From: Aliamphritea hakodatensis
GTDB taxonomy: Bacteria > Pseudomonadota > Gammaproteobacteria > Pseudomonadales > Balneatricaceae
Direction of reading: 5' to 3'
Assembly: GCF_024347195.1 (NCBI RefSeq)
Contig: NZ_AP025281.1
Coordinates: 4,526,001-4,590,000, forward strand
DNA length: 64,000 nt
The translations under genes were made by a program, and so were the position numbers. This document shows, one piece after another, positions 26,004 through 35,200 of the stretch (positions are counted from its first letter, which is position 1; the number at the start of each line of letters is the position of its first letter). The notes below the pieces were generated by a model that saw nothing but the letters and a program-made list of their open reading frames with translations, searched no databases and was not told the DNA's origin.

Positions 26004-27779
26004 TTATGCCAAGGTGATCAGGCTATCGCCCACTTGAACAGTGTCGCCTTCTTTAACGTCAACGCTGGAAACAGTACCGGCACGTGCAGCACGTACTTCA
26101 GTTTCCATCTTCATTGCTTCCAGAATGACCAGAACGTCACCTTCCTGTACCGCCTGACCGACAGCCACTTCAACTTTCCAGATGTTACCGGCAAGTGGTG
26201 CAGGAACAGATTCAGCAGGACCCGCCGCCGGTGCAGCAGGCGCTGCCGCTGCAGGTGCTGCAGGCGCAGCCGCAGTGATATCGCCGCCTTCAGAAACCTG
26301 AACAACGTAGCTCTGACCATTAACGTTAATAGTGTAAGTCTGTGGACCAGTGTTTTTAGGTGCAGCCATTGCTTGTGCGTCCTCTAAAGTTGGTGCCGGT
26401 TCGAAGGCATCCGGATTGTTTCGGTTTTCCAGGAATTTCAGACCGATTTGCGGGAACAGTGCGTAAGTCAGCACGTCATCGATCCGGTTATCAGACAGGC
26501 TCAGACCTTTGTCAGTCGCCAGCTGTTCCAGTTCAGCTTTCAGCTTATCCAGTTCAGGCTCCAGCAGGTCTGCCGGACGACAAGTGATTGCTTCACCGCC
26601 ATCCAGTACACGTGCCTGCAGGTCAGCATCGTATGCTGCCGGTGCTGCACCGTACTCACCTTTCAGAATGCCCTGAACTTCTTTAGAGATGGTCTTGTAA
26701 CGCTCGCCCATCAATACGTTGATAACCGCCTGAGTACCCACGATCTGTGAAGTAGGGGTTACCAGAGGAATCATACCCAGGTCTTTACGAACCCGTGGAA
26801 TTTCCTGCAATACTTCGTCAAACTTATCGGAAGCACCCTGCTCGCGCAGCTGGTTTTCCATGTTGGTCAGCATGCCGCCCGGCACCTGAGCAACCAGGAT
26901 ACGGGAATCCGTACCGCGCAAAGAACCTTCAAACTTAGCGTACTTCTTCCGCACTTCACGGAAGTACGCTGCGATTTCTTCCAGCTGATTCAGATCCAGA
27001 CCGGTATCACGGTCAGTGCCTGCCAGCGCAGCTACCACTGACTCAGTAGAGGTGTGGCCGTAAGTCATCGACATTGAAGAGATTGCTGTATCAACACGGT
27101 CGATACCGGCTTCAACAGACTTCAGAATCGTCATATCAGACAGACCGGAAGTCGCATGTGCATGCAACTGAACTTCCAGCTGAGTCTGCGCCTTCAGGCG
27201 GGATACCAGATCAAAAGCGTCGTAAGGTGTCAGGATGCCCGACATATCTTTAATCGCAATAGACTCTGCACCCAGGTCTTCCAGCGTTTTGGCAAATTCG
27301 ACCCACATGTCAGTCGTGTGCACGTCACTCTTGGTATAAGAGATGGTGCCCTGAGCATGCTTACCGGTTGCTTTAACAGCTTTAATAGCCGTCGCCAGGT
27401 TACGGGGATCGTTCATCGCATCAAAGATACGGAAAACATCCACACCGTTTTCAGCAGCACGCTCTACAAACTTCTCTACAACGTCATCAGCATAGTGACG
27501 GTAGCCAAGCAGGTTCTGACCGCGCAGCAACATTTGCTGTTTAGTATTCGGCATCGCCTTTTTCAGCTCGCGAATACGCTCCCAGGGATCTTCACCGATA
27601 AAGCGGATACATGAATCAAATGTTGCTCCGCCCCAGCTTTCCAGGGACCAGAAACCAACCTTGTCCAGTTTTTCAGCGATCGGCAGCATGTCATCCAGGC
27701 GCATACGCGTAGCGAACAGCGACTGATGAGCGTCACGCAGTACTACGTCGGTAATGCCAAGAGGTTTTTTATCAGACAT
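26004..27779 (-). CDS. oadA: Oxaloacetate decarboxylase alpha subunit (biotin protein)
   Basis: Cytoplasmic subunit of 591 residues that transfers the carboxyl group of oxaloacetate to biotin. The N-terminal carboxyltransferase barrel has VVLRDAHQSLFATRMR (metal-ligand Asp) and QLHAHATSGLSDMTI (metal-ligand His pair). An association domain (~residues 320-460) follows, then an Ala/Pro-rich hinge (~500-520). The C-terminal biotinyl domain has the biotinylation site EAMKMET, Lys at about residue 557. The hinge lets the biotin arm swing between OadA and OadB. It is the middle gene of oadGAB. The fold is shared with pyruvate carboxylase subunit B, but oadG and oadB beside it settle the call. Confidence 0.96.
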   Translation of the reverse strand: MSDKKPLGITDVVLRDAHQSLFATRMRLDDMLPIAEKLDKVGFWSLESWGGATFDSCIRFIGEDPWERIRELKKAMPNTKQQMLLRGQNLLGYRHYADDVVEKFVERAAENGVDVFRIFDAMNDPRNLATAIKAVKATGKHAQGTISYTKSDVHTTDMWVEFAKTLEDLGAESIAIKDMSGILTPYDAFDLVSRLKAQTQLEVQLHAHATSGLSDMTILKSVEAGIDRVDTAISSMSMTYGHTSTESVVAALAGTDRDTGLDLNQLEEIAAYFREVRKKYAKFEGSLRGTDSRILVAQVPGGMLTNMENQLREQGASDKFDEVLQEIPRVRKDLGMIPLVTPTSQIVGTQAVINVLMGERYKTISKEVQGILKGEYGAAPAAYDADLQARVLDGGEAITCRPADLLEPELDKLKAELEQLATDKGLSLSDNRIDDVLTYALFPQIGLKFLENRNNPDAFEPAPTLEDAQAMAAPKNTGPQTYTINVNGQSYVVQVSEGGDITAAAPAAPAAAAPAAPAAGPAESVPAPLAGNIWKVEVAVGQAVQEGDVLVILEAMKMETEVRAARAGTVSSVDVKEGDTVQVGDSLITLA

Positions 27780-27838
27780 GGGTATAGGCCTTTTGTCGAT
27801 TATTGCTCTTAAAATAAAATCGTTACTTTCGCCGTCAA

Positions 27839-28084
27839 TCAGCGAGAACGATGCTGATGAACCGCTGCAGTCATAACCGCAACCAACTCATCATTATTAT
27901 TAGCCGCAGCAACTGGTGCCGCTGCAGGGGCTTTTGGCTTAGCCTTAGGTTCCGGGTCCGGTGCTATCTTGCTGACCACGGCAGACATGCCGTTAGTTGC
28001 AAACACCAGTAAGGTCAGGAATACGAATACGAATCCCATACCGAAAACCATCAGATTTAAACCTTCGGACATTAGATTTTCCAT
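27839..28084 (-). CDS. oadG: Oxaloacetate decarboxylase gamma subunit
   Basis: Small membrane subunit of 81 residues. One N-terminal transmembrane helix (LNLMVFGMGFVFVFLTLLVFATNGM) is followed by a Pro/Ala/Lys-rich linker (PDPEPKAKPKAPAAAP) and a short tail ending HQHRSR, whose histidines match the zinc-binding tail of OadG. OadG bridges alpha and beta subunits and speeds decarboxylation. Ribosome-binding site GAGGAG. It is first in the operon. Confidence 0.93.
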   Translation of the reverse strand: MENLMSEGLNLMVFGMGFVFVFLTLLVFATNGMSAVVSKIAPDPEPKAKPKAPAAAPVAAANNNDELVAVMTAAVHQHRSR

Positions 28085-28391
28085 CTAACGGGCGCTCCTC
28101 TGTTTCACCAAAAATCCCGCAACACCCGAAAGTGTTCCGGAACCAAATCCCGCCTGAACTTTAAGTTCTCTGCAAACGACAATTTTTCTTGTAGTAAAAA
28201 AAATCGGTATCGTATGCAGATTGGCTGAATTGTTAATAAACGGGCAATAATTAAACCCGAAAACTGCCCTGCAGGCAACAAGTTCCCCGCACTTTAGCGA
28301 CAAAAAGTTGCTTTTAAAATCTTGTAAAAAAACTACAAAAAACGCCATTTCCCAAAATCATGCAGCCAAAATGTCGCTCTCAAGAAAGCCG
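28085..28391 (-). promoter_or_regulatory. oadGAB leader / intergenic region with two inverted repeats
   Basis: 307 bases between thiI and oadG, AT-rich. It contains the 13-base palindrome GAACTT-T-AAGTTC (28156-28168), a possible operator. It also contains a stem-loop at 28116-28140 (arms CCGGAACAC / GTGTTGCGG, one mismatch) followed on the minus strand by ATTTTT, about 30 bases ahead of oadG, which looks like a weak terminator or attenuator. I see no strong promoter and no recognisable riboswitch. Confidence 0.5.
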
Positions 28392-29849
28392 TTATACAAC
28401 CGGCCGATATACCTTCACATTGCTGTAACCTTTATCCTGAAGACTCTGTGCATGCATCTGGCTCATCACCCCTTTATCGCAGTACAGCAGGTATTCCTTG
28501 GTCATATCTAAATCTGCAAAGCCGGACTCCAGCTCAAAGAAAGGAATTTTAAGCACTTCACACTTGGGCATATTCAGGGGCTTTCGCTCCTGCTCATGCT
28601 GATGTCGCACATCGATAATCACTTGCCCCTCAGCGACACGCGTCAAAGCTTCGATAGACGCTTCTGCCCCCAGGTCTTCGACAATTTTATCAATGGCCAG
28701 AACCTGAGCATTTTCCAGTGCTTCATCCAGCACCGCATAATCGAAGTTTGCCTCTTCCTCTTCGATGCGCTCAATCTGCGCATTGGTGGTCGGACGGTCA
28801 GAAATAACACCACAGTATTCAGGAATACTTTTTGCCATATCGTACGCACCGATCTGCTTGGTAATATCAATGATGTCCTGTTTATCCATTGTAATCAGCG
28901 GGCGTAATACCAGCTTACTGGTTGAACCATCAATCAGTGCCAGATTAGGCAAGGTCTGGCTGGATACCTGAGCCACACTTTCTCCGGTGACCAGAGCATG
29001 CAACTTCATTCGGTTGGCAACCCGTTCCCCTGCCCGCATCATCATACGCTTAAGCACAACCCCCATCTGGGTGTGATGGACGTTCTGAAGAATCTCACCA
29101 ACCACTTCTTCGAAAGGCACTGTCACGAATTTAACCCGGGCTGCTGAGCCGTATTTTTGCCATAACGACAATGCAACCTGCTTCACACCGATTTCATGAG
29201 CTTTTCCACCCAGATTAAAAAACAGGAAATGTGTTTTACAGCCACGGCGCATGGTCATATAGCTGGCAACAACCGAGTCAAAACCACCGGAAATCAGAGA
29301 CAGCACGGCTTCCTGACTGCCCAGCGGATAACCGCCCAGCCCTTTAAACTTGTTGGAGATAATAAACAGGTTCTGGTCACGGATTTCCAGCTTAACCTTT
29401 ACGTCAGGGGCATGCAGATCAACACCGGCCGACTCACAATGCTGCAGCAACCCGCCGCCCACATAACGCTCTAAATCCCCGGATTTAAAATCATGCTTAC
29501 CGGCCCGTTTCACCCGGACAACAAATGTTTTGCCCCGGATAATTTCACTGTACGCCTCGCGCGTCAGTTGAAAGACATTGTCGAAGTCCCCAAGTGGGTG
29601 CTGATCCACTTCAAGGAAATGCAGGATACCGGGGGTCGCCTGCATCACCTCAATCATCTGTTCGCGCAGCAGGCTGTCTGAACTGCCGACTTCAACTTCA
29701 ATTTTATCCCACAGGGCACGCACTTTGATGTCATCGCTGAGGCGCTTCAGAGTAATCTGCATATTGGACTGTAAACGCTGGATAAAACGCTTCCGGACAG
29801 GCTTGCTCTTAATGGTAATTTCAGGGAATAACTTAACGATAAACTTCAT
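28392..29849 (-). CDS. thiI: tRNA 4-thiouridine / thiazole biosynthesis sulfurtransferase ThiI
   Basis: Makes 4-thiouridine at position 8 of tRNA and supplies sulfur for thiamine. 485 residues, the full-length gammaproteobacterial form. Order: N-terminal ferredoxin-like and THUMP domains (~1-165), PP-loop ATPase with SGGFDS at 187-192, adenylating domain with IPEYCGVISDRPTTNA (the conserved Cys that pairs with the catalytic one), and a C-terminal rhodanese domain (~400-485) with the catalytic Cys in LLYCDKGVMS. Both cysteines are present, so the enzyme should be active. The ribosome-binding site is weak. It lies upstream of oadG in the same direction but across a 307-base gap with a hairpin. 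Confidence 0.95.
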   Translation of the reverse strand: MKFIVKLFPEITIKSKPVRKRFIQRLQSNMQITLKRLSDDIKVRALWDKIEVEVGSSDSLLREQMIEVMQATPGILHFLEVDQHPLGDFDNVFQLTREAYSEIIRGKTFVVRVKRAGKHDFKSGDLERYVGGGLLQHCESAGVDLHAPDVKVKLEIRDQNLFIISNKFKGLGGYPLGSQEAVLSLISGGFDSVVASYMTMRRGCKTHFLFFNLGGKAHEIGVKQVALSLWQKYGSAARVKFVTVPFEEVVGEILQNVHHTQMGVVLKRMMMRAGERVANRMKLHALVTGESVAQVSSQTLPNLALIDGSTSKLVLRPLITMDKQDIIDITKQIGAYDMAKSIPEYCGVISDRPTTNAQIERIEEEEANFDYAVLDEALENAQVLAIDKIVEDLGAEASIEALTRVAEGQVIIDVRHQHEQERKPLNMPKCEVLKIPFFELESGFADLDMTKEYLLYCDKGVMSQMHAQSLQDKGYSNVKVYRPVV

Positions 29850-29958
29850 AATGACTTTTACATGTGGATTAGAAATGAGGCCGGCTATTATACATAGCCG
29901 CCTATATTTTGAACAAAATACCGGCAGGAGTTACTGAAAAATTGAAGAGAAATGCCGG

Positions 29959-30924
29959 TTACGGCTCTGCCGAATACAGACTTACCCGGTTTCGGCCATT
30001 TTCCTTAGAGGCGTAAAGCGCTTTATCGGCGCAGGCAATCCACTCCTGACTGGACTGAACCCCCATATCCAGAGCCGCAATACCAAGGCTGATGGTATAT
30101 TTGAGTGACTGGCCGTCAGATCTGACCGCCGAGGCCTCCACCGCTTTGCGCAACCGTTCAGCCAACTGTGCGGCGTCCTGCAATGAGGTGTCACCAAGAA
30201 TAATGGCAAACTCTTCCCCGCCATACCGGCCGGATACATCAATTTCCCGGGCATTGTGCTGTATCAACTGTGCCAGGTGGCGAATGACATCATCCCCTAC
30301 CGGATGCCCGTAATTGTCATTAATACTTTTAAAGTGATCAATGTCGAGCATCAGCAGGCACGCGCGCTGTCTCACCCGCTGCCAGCGCTTATACTCCCGC
30401 TCAAGACAGTCTTCCCAGTGCGCCCGGTTATAGAGCTGGGTCAGACCATCAGTCTGGCTCAGAACGGCCAGCTCCTGATTCGCTTTCTGTAAGCCCTGCT
30501 TATGTACGGCGGTATCTGTGACGTCATAGACAATCATACAGATATGCGTCACTTCTCCGTCTGCCGCAAACAGGGGAATAAAGGTAACATTCTGATACAT
30601 AAACTCCGCCCCGCCGGTCACCGGGCGATAGTTATCAAACCTGAAGAGATAGGGGCGCTGCTCCCAAATCATGAAAGCTTTATTCTGTAACAGAAAAACC
30701 GAATCGACTTTTTTCCTGAACCAGTCTGTTGGAATATCGGTAAAGAGGTCTGTAATAACCTGGTGCTTAACCTCAGCAGAAGCACTGCCACTATGGTTTT
30801 CCATGAAATCATTCCAGAACTGAATTTTCAGTTCTTTATCGATGACCACCAGCCCCACATCAATGTTGCGGAGAATTTCCATCAGGGAATAAAGTTTGTC
30901 TATCTGATGTTGTTCCAGGGCCAT
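29959..30924 (-). CDS. PAS-GGDEF diguanylate cyclase
   Basis: Protein of 321 residues that should make c-di-GMP. An N-terminal helix and PAS-like sensor (~10-140; LRNIDVGLVVIDKELKIQFWNDFMENHSG, then MYQNVTFIPLFAADGEVTHICMIVYDVT) is joined by a signalling helix to the GGDEF domain (~155-320). The active-site motif is RYGGEEF, a functional variant, and an inhibitory-site RxxD (REID) lies five residues before it, so product feedback is expected. The cyclase is complete (DGLTQLYNRAHWE, DIDHFKSINDNYGHPVGD). I chose ATG 30924, two bases after the stop of the receiver-CheC gene; a TTG at 30930 overlaps that stop. The two genes are surely co-transcribed. No EAL or HD-GYP domain is present. Confidence 0.92.
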   Translation of the reverse strand: MALEQHQIDKLYSLMEILRNIDVGLVVIDKELKIQFWNDFMENHSGSASAEVKHQVITDLFTDIPTDWFRKKVDSVFLLQNKAFMIWEQRPYLFRFDNYRPVTGGAEFMYQNVTFIPLFAADGEVTHICMIVYDVTDTAVHKQGLQKANQELAVLSQTDGLTQLYNRAHWEDCLEREYKRWQRVRQRACLLMLDIDHFKSINDNYGHPVGDDVIRHLAQLIQHNAREIDVSGRYGGEEFAIILGDTSLQDAAQLAERLRKAVEASAVRSDGQSLKYTISLGIAALDMGVQSSQEWIACADKALYASKENGRNRVSLYSAEP

Positions 30925-30926
30925 AG

Positions 30927-31973
30927 TCAATCCAGCAGATGCGATACTTTTTCGTTCAGTTTTTGCATTGATTTTTCAGTAAACAGCAGCAACAAATCAC
31001 ACTTAATTGCATGACCTTCGATCCCATAACTGATTTCAATTGCGAGGGTTTTTTGCATAGTTTTTATGTTGTCATCCATCAGGTCAGATATATGACAATG
31101 CTGCCCGAGCACAACCGGATGTCCCTGGCTGAACTTAAAATCCAGCTGTTCAGAGATACCCCCAAGACAGGCGCCAATCAGAACGTTAGCCACGTCCATC
31201 AACAACTCCAGCTCAGCCTGCTCATCCACACCTTCGCTGTAATTCATCAGCGCGGCAAGATCCAGAAAGCTGGAATCATTCAGAATCAGCAAAGCTTCGC
31301 CGGAAATACCGCCGCCAATAAACCCCTGACAGACACCGGAAATCCGCTCATCTGCTTCAATTGCGCTCAGCGCCATGCTGACTTCACTGACCGCAATATA
31401 ATTCACGTTCGGTACCGGCAACATTACAAATACATTCAACAGCCGTGCAAGTAAGTCCCCGGCCCGCCCCATCGCAATATTAGCCACTTCCTGATAGCAA
31501 TCCCGCAGGCGTGCCGACAGTTCTCCTGAAGCATTCAGAAGCTGCACATCAGAGGTGTTTTCTGTTGCAGGTGTTTCGGTCACAGGCTCTTCAACAAAGT
31601 CGCTGTCGCTGAAGACGCCATACTGGAGCAGTACGTGATTAAGAGTATTCTGGTCGACGGGTTTTTTGATGAAGTCCAGCGCCCCCAGCTTTTTCACCCG
31701 CTGATAGGCTGAGGGTTGGATATCGCCTGAAATGACGATAACCATCGTGGGTAAATCTTCACGCTGAATGGCTTCCAGTACCTGATAGCCATCCATCACA
31801 GGCATGTTCAGATCAAGTAACAGAACGTCCCCTTTGCCGGCACGAATAGCATCAAGCGCTTCCCCTCCATGAGTGGCAAAGCTGACATCAACGGCAAGGT
31901 TATCCGGTAATGATCTGGCGATCTGTTTTCGCGCCAGCGAAGAATCATCACATATCAGTAAAGGCGTAGCCAT
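30927..31973 (-). CDS. Response regulator with C-terminal CheC/CheX-type phosphatase domain
   Basis: 348 residues. Residues 1-120 are a complete receiver: LLICDDSSLARKQ with the acidic pair, phosphoacceptor Asp in LLLDLNMPVMDGYQ, and Lys in FIKKPVD. Residues ~150-345 form a CheC-family domain with two ExxN/DxxN phosphatase helices, QEVANIAMGRAGDLLARLL and MDVANVLIGACLGGISEQL. Such proteins dephosphorylate CheY-type regulators or control their own output. The start (ATG 31973) has AGGATG upstream. It is the first gene of a pair with the PAS-GGDEF cyclase. It links two-component or chemotaxis signals to c-di-GMP. The adjacent giant adhesin lies across a terminator in the same orientation. Confidence 0.9.
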   Translation of the reverse strand: MATPLLICDDSSLARKQIARSLPDNLAVDVSFATHGGEALDAIRAGKGDVLLLDLNMPVMDGYQVLEAIQREDLPTMVIVISGDIQPSAYQRVKKLGALDFIKKPVDQNTLNHVLLQYGVFSDSDFVEEPVTETPATENTSDVQLLNASGELSARLRDCYQEVANIAMGRAGDLLARLLNVFVMLPVPNVNYIAVSEVSMALSAIEADERISGVCQGFIGGGISGEALLILNDSSFLDLAALMNYSEGVDEQAELELLMDVANVLIGACLGGISEQLDFKFSQGHPVVLGQHCHISDLMDDNIKTMQKTLAIEISYGIEGHAIKCDLLLLFTEKSMQKLNEKVSHLLD

Positions 31974-32170
31974 ACAGCACTAATTTCATCCTATACAACA
32001 GATTATCAAGGGTACGCCAACACATAAACGCTTATAAACCAGACATTTACAGTGTTAGAAGGCACATTACACAATGATTAAAAAATGTACATCCGGGCCG
32101 AGTGTATCAGCTCAGAACAAGGCAGGTAAGGGTTATACTGAAAAGAAGTAACCAAATTGCCCAACCACCA

Positions 32171-32195
32171 AAAAAAGGGCTTTACGCCCTTTTTT
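32171..32195 (-). terminator. Intrinsic terminator after the giant adhesin gene
   Basis: Stem AAAAAAGGGC / GCCCTTTTTT with a five-base loop, 15 bases past the adhesin stop, with a T run on the minus strand. It also isolates the receiver-CheC / cyclase pair from adhesin transcription. Confidence 0.92.
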
Positions 32196-32209
32196 CAGTG
32201 CTGTGAGCA

Positions 32210-35200
32210 TTACCATTCGATCTTTTCGACTCCCTCAAACGTCAGCTCACTGCCGTCAGCCATGGTAACCACTCCGGATGTATCCGGATTCAGTTCCAGT
32301 GCCTGAGCTGCCAGGTCATACTCCACTTCCTGACCATCAACCGTAATCGTCCAAGGGTTTTCCGGATCATTGGTGCCATCCTGGGTCAGCTGAATGATGT
32401 CGGTCCAGCCACCGCCTTTACCGCCGGAGAAGGTATCGTTACCGTCAAAGGGGTTATACACATAAGTATCATTACCTGCTTCCCCTTTAACAGTATCATC
32501 ACCTTTACCGCCGGAAAGCACATCATCGCCATCACCACCTTTGATGTCATCATCTCCGGCACCGCCCAGCAACAGGTCGTCACCTTTATCGCCTTTCAGC
32601 TCATCGTCACCGGCCCCGCCAAGGATCTGATCATTACCGTCTTTACCGTGCAGCTTGTCATCACCCTCACCGCCATCGATGTAATCATTCCCGTCATCGC
32701 CGTCAATGTGGTCATCCCCGTCACGTCCGTAAAGGGTATCATCACCATCCCCCCCTTTCAGATGATCCTTGCCGTCACCGCCATCCAGTACATCGTTACC
32801 GTCTTTACCTTCAAGTTTGTCATCACCGTTGACGCCCAGAATGTAATCATCGCTGGAGGTCCCTTTGATGTTGTCTTTACTCCCGGTACCGTCAATCCGG
32901 TTCAGACCGGACGTATCGGTATTCGCAGTACCGACATTACTGGTATCAAACACATAGGCGTCGTCGGTACCCTGCACCTTAAAGGTTGCAGTTGCCGTAT
33001 CAGAACCGCCCTGTGAACCGGTCAGGGTATAGTCAAACGACAGGGTTGCAGACTCACCGGCATTCAGGCTGTCCAGATTGTCATTTGGCGTAAACTTAAG
33101 TTGTTCAAGGCCACCAACAACGACTTTCTCGACAGTGCCAACCACCATGCCATTCATCATGACCTGATTATCAAAACTGCTGATACTCAGGTTGTTGCCA
33201 TTGCTGCCGGTATCATTGCCCAATACATTCAGAGTGACAGCCGTATCTTCATCTGTGGCATAAGCAGCCGCTTTTTCCATCTGCAGATTGCTGACAGACA
33301 CCACTTCATCTTTCCAGGTGCTGGCAACATCAAACTCCACAACAGCCTGACCATTTGAATCCAGCGTCACTTGATACGAATGACTCGAATTCCAGGTATC
33401 ATCACTGTCACTGTCAGAGTCATAGGTCCGCTGGTCAACCTGCTGGCCATTCACCCGGATCGTGAATGTATCCTGTGTAATACCTGCTGTACTGCCATCA
33501 TCCCAACTGCCTGTCACTCTGGAATCAAAGGACAGTGTTACGGTTTGACCGGCATAATCGGCCCCGAAGTCGAACGTACGGCTTTCGATATCAGACTGAG
33601 CAACACCATCAACCTGTCCCTGCCCCATATCCCCCAGATTGGAGATGTTGCCGCCGGTTTTGACAATGGCAGCATTCATTTCTGCAAAATTGTCATCATT
33701 AGCCACAACCGAAGCGGCCGGCGCCCCTTCTGCAGTGCCGTTGACAGTTATCTGCAAGCTCTGGGTAGCGGTACCGCCCAGGCCGTCTGAAGCAACCACA
33801 GGAATGCTCAGGACCTGACTGGTGCCATCAGGGATGTTTTCATAAGCCGCATCAGCCGGATCAAAACTATAGCTGCCATCTGTATTCAGCGTAAATCCGG
33901 CCGGAAGGACAGCCCCTTCTTCAACAGCAAAGGTAACCGTGCTGTTATCGTCAATATCGGTTGCCTGCAATTGACCGCTAATTGTTGCATCAGGCGTATC
34001 CATGACCGTTTGGGTCAGTTCAATATTATCCAGGCGCATGCCGCGGCCATAGTCCTGAGCTTCACCGATGGAGACAAACTCAATCTCCATCGGCTGACCG
34101 GTTCCGACAAAGGTAATCTGCCCATCATTCCAGCTATGATCACTTTGCCCGCTTGCATCATCAGAGAAGGTATCTATAACCTGGCCATTCACCTTCACCT
34201 GCATATTGTTTACGTTCGCGCCAAAGCCTGCGCGTCCGGCAAAATCAAAGTCGAGGGTATAGGTTGCTCCTTCGACCGTATCAACTGAACGGCTGACCTG
34301 CTCCGCATCATCAAAATGATTTGCTTTGTCATCATTCAGTTCCAGGAAGCTGCCGTCTCCGGTATGCCCGTTTATGGATGTCCAGACTTCAATCGCTTCA
34401 GAATCAGTTTCCCAACCATCAACGGACTGAACAAAGCCACTGCTGCTGCCATCAAATGTAGAACTGAACAGAGTCGTTGTGGTTGCTACTGAAGCCTCCG
34501 GCACATCGACGGATACCGGTTGGACAACAGACATAACCGGCGCATCATTGGTACCGGATAATACAATCTGTAACTGCTGGACGTCCGTTGCACCCTTCTC
34601 ATCCGAAACCGTCACCGGTATCGTCAGCGTCTGACTATCGCCCGCGGCAAGGTGCTGATACGAATCATCCGCCGGGTCAAAGGTATAAGAACCATCAGCG
34701 CTCAGGTTAAAGCCCGCAGGCGCACTGCCAACCAGGGTATAACTCAGCGACGCTGAACTGTCTGCATCTGTCCCGCTGAATGAACCGCTTAATTGCGGCG
34801 CATCTTCAGCAACATTTCTGCTGATATCCGCACCCGCCACCGGCGCATCGTTGGTGCCGTTAACTTTAATTTGAATCTGCTGGGTATCAGTCGCACCTTT
34901 CTCGTCAGTCACCGTAACCGGAATCGTTAATGTCTGCACATCCCCTGCATCCAGACTATCGTAAGCGGCATCCTGTGGATTAAAACTGTACGAGCCGTCA
35001 CTGTTCAGACTGAAGCCTGCAGGTATCCCTGCACCGTCGGTTACACTGAATGTCCAGGTAGCTGAATCATCCACATCGGTCGCGGATAGCTGACCGGAAA
35101 TCGCCGCATCACCTTCGTTCACATTCGCAGTCGCATTCGCGCCCGCCACTGGCTCATCATTGGTGCCGGTAACTTTAATCTGGATCTGCTGAGTTGTGGT

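Noticed and set aside
28085..28348. 87-codon minus-strand frame directly ahead of oadG
   Set aside because: Composition and residues look random, no ribosome-binding site, and it lies over leader hairpins.
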